Source: Plantago elongata
Taxonomy: Eukaryota; Streptophyta; Magnoliopsida; Lamiales; Plantaginaceae
NCBI GenBank assembly: GCA_036897095.1
Contig: JAYMSP010000215.1
Coordinates: 1 to 64,000, forward strand
Length of the DNA: 64,000 nt
Direction of reading: 5' to 3'
The notes below the pieces were generated by a model. The model was not told the origin of the DNA, searched no databases, and saw only the letters and a program-made list of their open reading frames with translations. Positions 42,439-54,968 of the stretch are shown one piece after another; position 1 is the first letter of the stretch, and each line of letters starts with the position of its first letter. Both the position numbers and the translations under genes were made by a program.

Positions 42439-42590
42439 GATATTGATATAGTCAATCTTCTTTCTTTACTATAATTTTGCCAGAACTATTTCGAACAACG
42501 GCCTCTAAACGGCCTGCTCGAGGCAGATTGCAGTTAATGGAGGCGTCAAAGTTGATCTTTAATGTATTTGGAGATGGCGGTGACCAGACT

Positions 42591-44505
42591 ACATGTTCTT
42601 TCGTGTTCTTTTCTCAAAATAATTCTGGACAACCATAAAACACAGAACATAATCTCGGGCGAAAAAAAGTAGATTTCGCAGGATTATAAATTTTATTCTC
42701 ATGAACTTGCTTGTTTGCGAGACTCCAACGTAGCAAACAAAGAAATCAAGCTCAACATTATTGGGCTTTTGTTTCATCAGCTCAAATCGACCTGCCAAGT
42801 CATCTATGCAACAATAACATATTTTGGCAAATTTGAAAATGTAAAAGAAAAAGTCCAGCATACATGCACTCTTTGAATATGGATAATCGTTTCAGGCTAA
42901 GCTTAGCATATATGACAATCAACTAAGACCTCTAGCTCCATGCATTATAAAAATTTCAAAACAAGTAACAAGTTTCTCAAGTGTACAAAGAAAGAGTTTG
43001 ATCTAATGGAGCAAATTTAACCTATCCACGCCCAATTCGACATTCACGTAATAGACTTATTGTCAGCTATCAAATAATTGTTTAATACTGCTATATAGTG
43101 TATTTACATTAATGAACATTATTAATCTTCAAATAACTCTATATTCAGTTAAATAAAATGTAAAATGTAATTTCATAACTCTAATATGTAAATTGTCGTA
43201 TGTGCAACGATAAGACTGCATTAAATATATCTCTAACATGTCCCTTCTTGTCGTGATAGAGAAGAGACTGAAAAGCTGACATACCATACACGTCTTATAT
43301 TTAACATGACTTTAAAATGTAAAATATCCAATATTACCGTAACATTTACTTTTCTTCCCATGATATATAACAACACAAAAAATTTACGTAACACACACGT
43401 CTCATATTAAAAGTGTACATTCGAAAGTATATGTCACATTTAAAGAAAACGTACGTATTTACAAAGTACAAAAGTAAAATATACCGTTAAAGTTTACCTG
43501 GTAAAAAACTGTTAACGTACCGATCTCAAATTCTCATGATATAGAACCACAACTGTTTAAATACAAAAGCAACCTGCATGACTTTAATATCCTAACTGTA
43601 TCACATGACGCGTTACATAACGTTTCTTCAAAGTGTATAAAAGAAACCGCTAAACGTAAATTTACCGACTGACTTTGTTCTTGCTCATCTACAATCATCT
43701 CTATCCACAATTTGGAAAACACATCACCGCCTGATAAAAAGAAGAAGATGAAGATGAGATTGGAAGTAGAAAGTATGATGAAAGTCTATGAGCAATTACC
43801 ATAATTTGTGAAATTGTTGAAGAGTGTTATTTACCATGATTGACTTTACTAGTATATAGTATAAATAGGAGCTATTTGGTGTAGAAGTAAATGAGAGTGA
43901 GGTGGTTTGATAGTGTCTGAAACGTCTTTCACTTGAACAAAGAAAAGAAATAAGAAAAGGTGAGTAGTGAGTCTTCCATTTGAGAGCATGCAAGAAAACT
44001 AACACAAAGTTAGATGAGATGTAAGAAGTATTACAAAAAAACACACACACACAAACACAATTCACCTACATGGATACATAGATGTCTGTTTTTCTTTCAA
44101 TTGTCGTGCATGCATTTTTATTCCATTCATCTTCTTCTTCTTCTTCTTCTTCTTCTTCATCTTTCTGTTCTGTAACTCTCTTGCATGCACTTAGACGCTT
44201 TCTCTCTCTACCAAAAAAAACCCCTTTCTTCTCTCTCCTCACCCGATTCTGATTAATTAATCTGTTTTTGTACTATCAGATTCAATCCGAGATTTGGATT
44301 CTTGTTCGTGTTCGAAGATGTTTACATGTTGACGTTTGCATTTGGTGAGATTGGAGCAAGGTGGGTGTGAAAGATTGAGTCTTGAGTTGTTTTCTGATCT
44401 GGGTCAACATGATTTCTTCAGGTGGTGTTAGGGTTTTTGTTAATTTTGTGTCTTTTGCGGTTTAATAGGGGTTTTGAGTTTTTCGAGAATTGAATTTGGG
44501 AAGAA
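42591..44505. other. Intergenic and VAL 5' flank
   Basis: No gene is seen to about 44 kb. The last 300 bp, with a CTT run (44131-44158), CT-rich tracts and no upstream ORF of note, are probably promoter and 5' UTR of the B3 gene that begins at 44506. Confidence 0.45.
44131..44158. repeat. (CTT)n microsatellite in the VAL leader/promoter
   Basis: Nine consecutive CTT units in a pyrimidine-rich stretch about 350 bp upstream of the start codon. Confidence 0.9.
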
Positions 44506-47500
44506 ATGGGGTCAATGAATTGCATGAATGAACTTTGCCGTGGAACGGCGTCGTCTGACTGGAAGAAAGGTTGGGTCTTGAAATCAGGTGGATTTGCTGT
44601 GCTGTGTTACAATTGCGGGTATATTTCACTTCTTGATTTCATCCAATTTGTAAAATTGGCTTGTGCTATGCCTCTATGTTATCTCAATTCCCCAATTATA
44701 GCATCATTTCTTGTTTCAATTTTCAATCTTTTCTATATTTAGATCCTTCTCTTCTCAATTTAGCCTCGTGGCACTTTGGCATTGTCCCTTTATGATTTCA
44801 ATTTTGGAAAAAAGGATTGTCTTTGTGGCTTTTTTCTGGACTAAATGAAAATGACCCTAGGCTACATTTGGACAATGCCGGGATAATCGAATTTGACCTT
44901 GCAATAACTTATGGTTGATGCTGTATTTCTCTGTGCCTTCAGGTGTACAATGTGTGAAATGATTGTTTCTACTGTTAATTAGGTGTAAATGAGTTAGTCC
45001 AATAATCATAAGCAATTAGTTTTATTATGTCTCGAGACACTTGATTGACTGTAAAGCTTTAACCCACAACACATATATATATTCTTTATCATTAATGAAG
45101 TTAAATGACTATGGGTTTATTTTAGATCATTTGTTTTATCGCTCAATACGTCCTATCATTCAAGAATTCTAATATTTATTGGTATGCTAATGTGGAGTAC
45201 AGTTCTGCATATGAGAATTCGGTCTTCTGTGAAACGTTCCATCTGGAAGAGTCTGGCTGGAGAGAATGCAGAACGTGTCGGAAGGTAATATTTTATGTCC
45301 ATTTCCAATTTTTTGCTTTAATGTATTGGTTCCATTGTATTTGTGTTATGATTGTTTCTGTAACCGCAGCGTGTCCACTGTGGATGCATTGCATCAAGAT
45401 GTCTCTATGAGTACATGGATTCTGGAGGTATTCAATGCATAAGTTGTGCAAAGCGCATGGAGATTCAACCTGTGCAACCTATGCAGGTTTGTCTTCGATA
45501 TGGATTAGTTGATTGGCCATATGTATGGTCTCATCAGTTTAGTTGCTAGATGGGTGATGCTATGCTTGAGAATTAATTGGCTGCAGTATGCTATGGATAC
45601 ATTTAGTGAAGTTTAGAGCCATTCCCCGCCCCCCCCCCAAGAGTACGGATGTCTTGTTAGGTTTGTATTTTGCAACCATGTATTATTTCTTTCAAGAAAA
45701 GGCACACACACATTTCACATTTTTCATACTACCGACACTTCTGCACTCTGCTTCTTAAGATACATACCATAATCCAAAGTGGTCTTAGAGAATCTTTGGG
45801 CTGAACTACTTGTCATCATTGACTCTTTGAGTATTTCTCGAGTTCAAATTAATGAATAAAGCTAAATTGTAAACCGGAAAATTGAAAGCTTACCTTGTTT
45901 TGAATCTTGTAATCTGTACTTATGCACTAATGGAACTTACTGAAAACGTGGCATTAATTGTTTTGCAACCTCATAAACTTTCCGCCTTGATTATTTGTTT
46001 AAATACTTAAATTTCTTCTGTGATCTTGTAATTTGAACTTATGCACTAATGGTAACTTACTGAAAACGTGGCATTAACTATTTTGCAACTTCATTAACTT
46101 TTCGCCTTGGTTATATGTTTAAATACTCTAATTTCTTCTTACAGATTCCATCTGAGATCTCTAATGGTACATTTGTCACAAATGGTATAAGAGATGCCCG
46201 TCCTGTCATTGTTGACAATAAAACTCAAGACGACAAATTTAGTACGGAGAGACTTCTTCAGTTGACCAAGGCTCTAGGCACGGATTCAGCTCTGGAGCAA
46301 CATAAACGGGAGGAGTTCATGATAAATGCTGGGGAACCTAGCAGGCGCTACCAAAATTTCCCGCAACCATTTTCGTCATCTCCTTTCATGAAAGACAATG
46401 GCAGACAGAAACAGGGGATTCGGCTTATGTACGAATCGCCTCAGCCATCACTAAACTACGCTCTCACTACATCGTTGGATAACAGTTCAAGCCCTGTACT
46501 GCCTTTTCCCATTGGGCATGCTGAAGGAGAACAAAGAAATTCATCTCAACAGGGGCAAAGGGCTCGGCAGATTTTGCCAAAACCCCCCAAACCAAGTCCA
46601 GGTGCAGGTCTGGAGACTAATAAAGGAACTGGTTCTCAACCACGTGTTGCTAGACCTCCTGCTGAAGGCAGGGGCCGCAATCAATTGCTTCCTCGGTACT
46701 GGCCGAGGATAACTGATCAAGAATTGCAACAGTTATCTGGAGAGTATCCTTGTATTATGTTTTATAAGTTTGTTTCTTCACACTTTGCTTGCTGGTGCTT
46801 ACTTTTTATCAGGATCTTACACCTGGACCCTCCGTTAGTTGGCCATAATTACAGGCTCGCAATTATCCAGTATCTTGCACCTACCTTCCTTAAAACAATC
46901 ACACTTATACCCCTAAGAGGAAAGTCAATTTGATTTTCCAAAATACAAGAAGGTAGGTGCCAGATACTGAGTGATTGTGTAATTGTAATTATGACCAATT
47001 AATATTTTGGTAAAGTTTAATCAAACTAAGGAAGCTAAGATGTTCCAATTACCGTTTGTTGTAATTGACTTAACTACGAATAGTTTGAAATCAACTATTG
47101 TACCATTGTTCGAGAAAATTTTGAGCGCCAGTGATGCTGGACGAATTGGTCGCCTGGTCCTTCCTAAAGCGTGTGCTGAAGTGAGTTCCACCCTTACCTG
47201 TTGCAAATATATATCTGAAGCATATGTAACTGGCAAAGAGTAGTACAATCCTCTAATGTCTTTCTGTTGTTCTTCTTGATTTGTACTTCACTAATATAAT
47301 TTTGTATGCAGGCATACTTCCCTGCCATTAATCAATCTGAAGGTATACCAATAAGGATTCAGGACATAAAGGGAAAAGAGTGGACATTTCAATTCAGATT
47401 TTGGCCTAACAACAACAGCCGGATGTATGTATTGGAGGGTGTGACACCTTGCATCCAGAATATGCAATTACAAGCTGGAGACACTGGTATGCCAATTAGG

Positions 47501-50500
47501 TCTTCTTTCTTCTGAACTTGTTGGGTCCCACCACACACATAGAGAGTTAACTTGACACTCAGATATTAAATTAAAATTATGTATCTCTTTCCATTTTGTT
47601 GCTTACAGTAATAGTTTTCTTGGCGCTTCCTTGAGAGAACTACTGAGATGGGCGACCTTTTCTCTTTTCATTGTTCTCAAGGAGACTTATTTTACCTGTT
47701 ACCATAACTCTTTCCTTTTGTTTCTTTTTCTTTTTTCTTTTTTAGTGACTTTTAGTCGTATTGATCCTGGGGGTCAGCTTGTCATAGGCTGTCGGAAGGC
47801 AACTAACAATGCTGATGCACAGGTCAGATACAGTGCAATATTTGTCTCCAGCTTACTGGTTTCCTCTGCGTTATGCTGAAGCTTTTTGTTTTTTTTTCCT
47901 CCCTGCGAACGAGTAGGATTCTCTGTCTCTCGTGCCATATGTTCCAAATGGTGATTCTGCTGGGGAAACATCATTTTCTGGCGCAGCTGACAATATGCTT
48001 TCAGTATGTTTAGTTATCCCATGTAATTTCTATTCCTACATTGTTTTGCTCTTTTTTCTGACCTGACTTCAATAATGTGGTCTCCAATAATTGAAAGAAG
48101 AATGGAGGCAGAGGATCTGATGATCCGCCGCAGCAGCACATGAACATCTCAGAGAAGAAGAAGGCAAGAAACATTAAAAATAAGAGGCTTCTCATGCACA
48201 GTGATGATGCCATGGACCTTAGACTCACGTGGAAAGAAGCACAGGACTTGTTTCGTCCACCTCCAGATATGGAACCAATTGTTTCCGTTTTTGAAGACCT
48301 TGAAGTTGAAGAATATGTGGTAAGCAATACTTATTATACATTTTGCCTGCTGCGATGAGTTTTAGGTGAATTACTTGTCAGGGTGCCAGATTTTTATTTT
48401 AAGAGTGCACCATTATTGTTTTTATACTGTATCTTTTATTCACTATATCTATTTTGTACAGGAACCACCGATTTTCGGGAAAAGGACAATTTTCACTTCC
48501 CGGCCTTCTGGGTAAGCACTAGGGAACCATGCATGATGTACAGTATAATCTTTATTTCTTTTTATATTTGAATGTTGTACTATACTACTATTAAGGTTGT
48601 AAAATTGACTTCCACTATCTGAACTTGAATAATGAGTTTTGCAAATCTTATTTATTCCTTAAGTTATATTCTGTGGCTGGATATGACATGGCCAAGCATA
48701 CACATGGGTTGATAAGATTGTCAAGTGTATCCTAAAATATCTGTTATCTTTTTAGGGAGCAAGAGCAACTGGCTCAGTGTGACATTTGCAGCAAATGGCG
48801 AAGATTGCCCGTGAATGCTCTTCTTTCAGCAAAATGGACATGTTCAGAGAATATATGGGACATGAACAGGTATGACATTTTCACCATGATTAGTCCTCTG
48901 TTTTAAGTTTTTGGTCTGTTGAGTAGTTATGCTTTTCCATCGGTGAAAGAGTTAGGTTTTCCAGTTACTTTAAGCAGAAACTTTCTGATAAATAGCTTAG
49001 CGCACATGAAAGTTTTACAGCCTTCTGGAGTAATGATAAAAAAATAATTAATAACAATTACAGTTATATGCAAGTTCACATAGTTGACAAGCCTGTTATT
49101 GGAAATTAGTCAAACTTTCCCCTGCTGGATTCTGGGCACCTTAATGAGACACATGCATACACACCTGTGAAATAATTGGAAACCTGATTTTTGCATTTTA
49201 ATGCTAATTCCAAATGATATAATTTGCGAATCCTAACTTCCTTTCCTTCCTTTTGCTTTTTTTTTTTTGTTTTTCTTTTTTTTTTTTTTGCAATTTTAGG
49301 TTAAAATGTAAACATGTATTTGATATATCTTCAGATCGTAATTCTCTTGTAGAGAAAACAAAGATACATTATTTGTTTATGATTTAGTGTAAGTCTTAAA
49401 AAAACTTGTGTTTCCTTATATTTGGTATAAAACCACTTAGAAGTAGTATAAATTAGGTGTCTGTCAAACACGGTATAATTTTCCCTGGTGCAAGGATAAA
49501 ACAGATTTTTCATAAGAAAATTACTTTTACATTAGTTTCTTGTCTATTTGAATCTATGTATTCGAACAAATTGTAGAATCCGCTCATAGTAACTTTGGAA
49601 ATTCCCAACTAGCTTATCTACTAAATTGTTAGTAACACCATCTAATTAAGATGCTACGAGAATGGGAATGTAAATGCAGACTGCAGGGAGTTAGCTATAT
49701 TATATATACTATATATATAACTCTATTTATTCTCTGTCTCTTCTTAGATTATATTTATCTTAGCTGCACAAGCGTATTTATAGGTGATTTGAAAAATTAA
49801 ATAGGAATAATTCTTATTGGCCTTGTCATATATTCCCTCCATTTCATTTAAAGCTGAACACCTCTACTTTTACGGTCAATCATTTTCAATATTGACCGCG
49901 AATTATAATTATTAAATGGCATTGGTTAAGTCAAATTTGTAACAAAATTACATTATAAAATATTACTTGGAAATTTCATGGTATGATTTTATCAAATTAC
50001 ATACCATTTGGTTTGTGGTCAAAATTGAACATAGTTGACCGAAAAAAGTCAAAAGTGTTGATGAAGCTCTTAGCACGAACAGTATAAGTAGGAGCAGGCA
50101 ACTTAGTTCTTGTGTAATAGGGGCAGGCAACTTTGTAATAGTAACCTCGTAGAGTTGTTCATGGGTTCTGATAAACCACTGTGAGTTTTTATTATTCAAT
50201 ACAAGGTTTTTTTTTTTTTTTAAGAAAAGAAAAACAGGATTGTTATTAGTATTCCATTAATGTGCTGCTTCATTGTCATTAACTATTGATTTAGTCCACA
50301 CAAACTGGAAGACTGGGTTATGGTGTAGTTTCTGGAATCTGTAGTTGTAGTAAATAAATCTCTCTTCTTCCTATCTGACATCTTGATAGTGTTGTGCACT
50401 TTCCTATGAGATAAAAATAACTTGCTTACATTCTACCATGATTGTTTCTTGCAGGTCTTCATGTTCTGCTCCAGAAGATATAAATATAAGAGATGTGGAT

Positions 50501-51453
50501 TTCTATTTTGGAACAAACAGAGGTATAAACCACGGACCAACTTTGTTTATAAGGAGCTCTATCATCTCTCTTTTAAGCACCCTTTCAAATAAACTTGTTT
50601 GTGTTCAAACTAGTGTCTCTCTGTTTTTCCTGATTATGTTTGTGCACCAAAGTACACATTAGTGTGTGCACCGTCAATTATTCCATCTTAAAGCCAAATT
50701 TGTTCCCCTTCTCTTATTCTAGATTCTAAGCAGCGAAGAATTTCAGATGAAAAGCCATCCAAAGAAGGCGAGCCTACAGGATTAGACGCCTTGGCCACTG
50801 CTGCAGTTCTTGGAGACAACATAACCGAGATTGGAGAGTCTTCTGTTGGAGCTACCACAAGGCATCCTCGGCACCGCCCTGGTTGCAGTTGCATAGTGTG
50901 CATCCAGCCTCCGAGTGGGAAGGGGAAGCACGAGCCGACTTGCAAGTGTAACGTCTGTTTGACAGTGAAGCGTCGGTTCAAGACTCTAATGATGCGCAAG
51001 AAGAAACGACAATCAGAACGTGAAGCTGAGCTTGCTCAAGAAAGGGATAAGCAGCTAGCTGCAAAAGCAAGTTCAGAGAGTGAAGGCATGGCCGGACTAG
51101 CATTGCTGAACATAAATAATAATCTGGAAAACGATGTGAATCTCATCGGTGACGACATTGATCTGGAAGAGGCGGAAAAGGGACAGTTAGACTTGAACTG
51201 TGATCCTCACCGTGAAGATGAGATCCTGGCAGAAGCTGCAGGGATGATGAGCTTGACAACTCTTATAAACGCGGCTACCTTACCAATGGACATGTTTTTG
51301 GAGCAGAGTGAGGTGCCAACTCCGAATCAGCCCTCTGTTGATTCGCCAAATACTGGCGATGCTGAAAAAATTGCTACTGAAGGAGGGGTTGGGTCGGGAA
51401 ATGTTGAGTCTGGGAATAATGTGGAGGCCGAGAACAATCCCAAAGGCGATTAG
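44506..51453 (+). CDS. VAL: VAL/HSI2-type B3 and CW-domain transcriptional repressor
   Basis: Thirteen exons close in frame to 843 residues: 44506-44618, 45203-45284, 45370-45486, 46145-46743, 47084-47180, 47312-47486, 47746-47822, 47917-48003, 48098-48319, 48462-48511, 48756-48869, 50455-50522 and 50723-51453. Domains in order are an N-terminal Cys-rich PHD-like region (about 34-97, CYNCGSAYE... to CISC), a B3 DNA-binding domain (about 308-410, with [20 protein letters not shown] and [16 protein letters not shown]), and a CW zinc finger (about 545-590, [11 protein letters not shown]...CSAPE). A Cys-rich block (654-679) and an EAR motif LDLNCDP (about 756-762) follow. This is the full VAL architecture. 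VAL proteins bind RY (CATGCA) motifs and, with Polycomb and histone deacetylases, silence seed-maturation and FLC genes; the CW domain reads methylated H3K4. VAL1 versus VAL2 is not resolved. Introns 3, 4 and 11 carry a tandem duplication, a Tourist-like MITE and a Stowaway-like MITE. Confidence 0.95.
45904..46144 (+). repeat. ~119-bp tandem duplication at a VAL splice acceptor
   Basis: Two copies, 45904-46022 and 46023-46144, share ACTTATGCACTAATGG, AACTTACTGAAAACGTGGCA, TTTTGCAAC and TTTAAATACT. Only the second ends TTCTTCTTACAG, the acceptor of exon 4. The first reads TTCTTCTGTGATCTTG at the same place. Confidence 0.85.
46838..46998. mobile_element. Tourist-like MITE in VAL intron 4 (161 bp)
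   Basis: The ends GTTGGCCATAATTACA and, reversed, TTGGTCATAATTACA begin about 55-bp inverted arms that also share CAGTATCT(T/G)GCACCTACCTTC. TTA at 46835-46837 and 46999-47001 is a 3-bp target duplication, as in PIF/Harbinger MITEs. The reading frame of exon 4, if not spliced at 46743, runs into it. Confidence 0.75.
49831..50072. mobile_element. Stowaway-like MITE in VAL intron 11
   Basis: The left end is TATTCCCTCCATTTCATTTA. Blocks ACTTTTACGGTCAAT and ATTGACCGC recur, reversed, towards the right end (GACTTTTTTCGGTCAAC and TTTTGACCAC on the minus strand). The right terminus is decayed. Confidence 0.55.
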
Positions 51454-52904
51454 TTCATATGTAAGTGCGGTTTTCGTGTTACTATTCATTAATGAATAGG
51501 AGGGAGTAGCATTTTAGGAGATAAAATTGCGTGACTGTTATATAGTATGTGCGTGTTGTTTTTAGACCTTGGAGTCTTGTTGTTCCGGTTTGGGTGGCTA
51601 TAGTGGTTTTATATAGTTTCGGAGTATCATACAGCCTTGGAAGAGTATGAAAATAGTTGGGTTTGCGGTTTTTGCCTTAAACTACATGTGGGTGAGAAAA
51701 CTGCGAAATAGTAGTAGTAGAAGACTAGTAGTGGTAGTAATCAGATAAAGAGTTGTTGATGGATTACAGTTATTTATACTCTATAATACATTTTTATTAC
51801 CAGTATTTGTTTTTACTTTCTTGATTTTGATATAATGATATGTATGTGCTCCATGATTATATTGCTTTGTCTTGTTGCACTGATAGTTGACTGATAGTCT
51901 ACTCTATGGTCACACATACATGATACATCCCCATAGTCTGGAAATATCTTGCAACAAGTTCCTTCGATGTTGCACTCGCGCACACTCTCATTGCACCTAC
52001 TGCTCACATATACACACGGAACCCATAGTCGTGACACAGACAGTAGTTGTATACGCAGCATAAACCCGTGCAGTATGGAAACGGATAATTTTTAGATTGT
52101 GGTGGTGATAGAGTTGAGGAAAGGTGTGGGATATGCCCGACCTGAGAATGTTAAGGAAGAATATTGGGCTGGGTGGGTTGGACAAAGCAAGTCAAGTTGA
52201 CCTGTAAAGTGAAACAATGTACATAAAGAAACAAACACAGAAAGCGTGTGACAATAGTTTAAGAGTGTACAGAAAGGTCAATGTTGTTTGATTTCACGAT
52301 TAAAACAATAAGGGTTGGTTCTGCACAGTTTCTGCACACAATTGTAGTGGAGTATTCAGTATTGTATGAATATAGGCCGGACGTTGTCTTTTCTCTTTGG
52401 GAGCTACTCATCATGCTTTGCTAAACATTGGTTTTAGGCTAACGACTAACCTCTTATTCTAGTACTACTTAGCGGCTATATATTCCTCTTTGTTCTTGCA
52501 CGCAAAAACCAATAAGCAACTCTCCTGAGAGACGGTTTTTAAATAACTTATTTAGAGATAGGATTATATTGTTAAGAGAGGCATTAATAGTATTAATCAA
52601 ATCACTTATGATATCAGCATAGGTGACTTCAAATCGTTTTGATATCAGCTAGTCCCATTGTAAAATACAAAACTAGATAAAGAACAAAATACATTTGGCC
52701 TGCAACAGAGATGAAACAGACTATCTATCTCCATCTTTTTGTATACAAACACAGTGGATATTACGCCGGCCTTGAAAGTTGTAGTAATACTATCTTATTT
52801 ACAATATCACAGTCTCCTTTACATATACTAACACATCTCTTTTCACTTCACAACATCAAACACACAACACAAATTAAGAAAGAACAACTTATTTGCTACA
52901 CAAA
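51454..52904. other. VAL 3' UTR and intergenic, no gene seen
   Basis: The first 350 bp are probably VAL 3' UTR. The remainder has no ORF structure or repeat I can support. The last 200 bp likely hold the promoter and leader of the next gene. Confidence 0.5.
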
Positions 52905-54383
52905 ATGGGAGATAGAGCAACATTAGCAAAGGCAAGAAAAGAGCTAGAGGACATGTACTCAGGAGTCCCTGATGACTCTGTCAACCTCACTTTCCAAGAC
53001 TTTGCTCAAGTTAGACCAATAAAGAAACCATCCCCCCCTTCTCCGTCCCTTGAACTCGCACACCAATCCGCCCCCAAACAACCCGAAACATCTTCATCCG
53101 GACCATCAGTACCCCTATCGAAACTTCCAAGCCTAGACTTCAGCAGAGGCTTACAAGCTTCTAACAATCACCACATCTATAACCAAGAAGGCCATGTCGT
53201 TACTAGCCCCCGGAGTTTCCAACACCACCAGCCTGACCTCAGTCCAGTTCTTAGCCCGAGAGTTCCTGCTTATGTTCACAACCATCATGTCAATACACAT
53301 ACTACCCACAATCAGCATCACAATCAGCACAACAACCAGTACCACAATCAGCACCACAACCAGTACAACAATCAGCATCATGCAGGAAGTACTTTACATA
53401 GCATGGAACACAATGCCGGTTTTAGGCATGCTGATCAGAGGAGTATAGCGTTTGATGATATGAGCTATGTTAGCGGCATGAGCGTCGCGTATGGACTAGA
53501 GAGAGGAGCTGCGAGGAGAAGGCCTGGGGTTCCTCATTCCAAAATCTGTACTGTATGTTGCAACTACGTCTATATTTTCCGCCATCGTTGCCTGGTATTC
53601 ACTACTTCATTACATAGTCTTTTTCTTATGTATAAACTGTCTTCTGTTGTTGATATAGTACTACATTCTTGGGTATGTTAGGTCTGCGGAAGAGCGTATT
53701 GTAGGCAATGTGTGCGAATCGGAATGGGAGAGATGACTGAAGGAAGAAAATGTCTTGAGTGTTTAGGAAGAAGATTCAGCCAAAGGTAAACAAGACACAC
53801 AAGACTCTTTTATTCATATCAGAACAGATTGAGACATTGAGTACATGATTAGTCCTGCTGCTACAGTACATATTGAAGATTAAGTTTTAACTCGAACACA
53901 AAATTTCATCTTTTATTTCCTGATGTTTCAGTTATTCATGACTGTTTCTTTAAGAGCTTTAACATGCCGGCCAATAATTTCACGCATAACTTGCCTTGTG
54001 TCTGCATCTGGAACACAAATGCTACATACTTGAGCTGTTCTATTAAATAGAACTATGGCAGAGAATGTGGACTCATTAAAATCTACAAACAACTAACACC
54101 AAAAATGCAACTTTTCGACAGGTACATTCAGAGGGCAGGAAATGTAGGGTGCTGTATGGGATACCCCTCCACAGTGAAACAACAGGAGCTCAAGTGGGCT
54201 GAGAAAGGCCCCAGGAAGAGTGGTGAGAATCAGTATGGCCAGAGCATGATGGTGTCCAGATCAAGAAGCCCGATTAGACGCCCAGCAACACCAACATCTC
54301 TATCTCCCAGCAATCCTCCTTCCTTTGTCATGAGCTCCGCTTATTCGCCTTATTCACCTTCTAAACACCATATGCCTTTCTAG
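52905..54383 (+). CDS. XLG-like Cys-rich zinc-finger protein without G-alpha domain
   Basis: Three exons, 52905-53552, 53682-53785 and 54122-54383, close in frame to 337 residues. The N-terminal half is disordered and Pro/Ser-rich, with a His/Asn/Gln-rich tract (about residues 125-165). It is followed by YVSGMSVAYGLERGAARRRP and a Cys cluster (about 213-263): ICTVCGRAYCRQC, MTEGRKCLECLG and GCC, which could bind zinc. This CxxC...YCxxCVxxxMGxMxEGRKCxxC pattern is what I know from the Cys-rich region of plant extra-large G proteins (XLG). Here, however, the protein ends 75 residues later in a Ser/Pro-rich tail (SRSRSPIRRPATPTSLSPSN), with no GTPase domain. Small plant proteins of this type exist as uncharacterised RING/FYVE/PHD-like entries. 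The function is unknown. The start is the ATG in AAAATGGGAG after an A-rich leader. It lies 1.45 kb downstream of VAL, on the same strand. Confidence 0.8.
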
Positions 54384-54968
54384 TTCATACTACTATCTAC
54401 CTATCCTATCCCGACAACAATAAAACTATGGTTTTCCTTCAGATTATGAAACATTATTTTATTTTTTTTACATGTTTATTTTTAAGGGATTGTATAATTT
54501 GTAATGATGTTCTATGAACTTTTGGGATTATAGTTTCAATGTATGAGTTGAACCCCATTCTTATTTATTACAACAATGTATGAGATAAATCAAAGTAGAT
54601 CCTGATTCTAACCTTAATATTCAATTTCACATGCAAACCATGAGAGAATCTTAGGCAATACGCAAACGTCTCCAGAAGCAACACAATACAGTCGGTTGCT
54701 GAACTACGAGCCTGTGTAAACTGCCATTGGAATTTACTGCATCAACTTTCTGTTGAGGCCTCTGGAAGATATGCCTGCAGAATCGGCTGAAGCGGGCTAA
54801 ATTACAGATGATGTTACATATGGCGACATATGAATTGAGTGTTCTCAACACTGATAATGGAAAGAGGAAATCTATTGAATTATGAGAGCATATAACAGTA
54901 CTAAATACAAGGAAGAATTATTTAGACACAGGTCTGATCCGTTCATCTAATTATTAGTAAACTGTTTA
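54384..54968. other. Convergent 3' ends, no gene
   Basis: This gap holds the 3' UTR of the + strand zinc-finger gene and the 3' UTR of the minus-strand RING gene. The frame 54651-54851 is not supported. Confidence 0.5.

Larger units (their letters stand above)
41925..42590 (-). mobile_element. RNase H-domain fragment of a LINE-like element
   Basis: On the minus strand, pieces read PPSPNTLKINFDASINCNLP, EAVVRNSSGKII, then after an interruption by a SINE ALIARLVVRMARDLNIRRVF and IEGDCARLISQIRQS, ending with an FFHSLCRTNTKLAHL block. The Asp of NFDAS, the Glu-for-Lys-type ALIAR helix and the D of EGDC follow the plant LINE-type RNase H layout. A 62-bp tandem duplication repeats the EGDCARLISQIRQS coding region, and a SINE splits the domain, so it is broken. 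The 3' limit is approximate. Confidence 0.6.

Noticed and set aside
46744-46933. Extension of VAL exon 4 as normal coding sequence
   Set aside because: It runs into a MITE, and the B3 domain continues in frame only if 46743 is spliced to 47084.
52893-52904. Earlier start of the zinc-finger gene
   Set aside because: The upstream codon is not ATG; the first ATG is at 52905 in good context.
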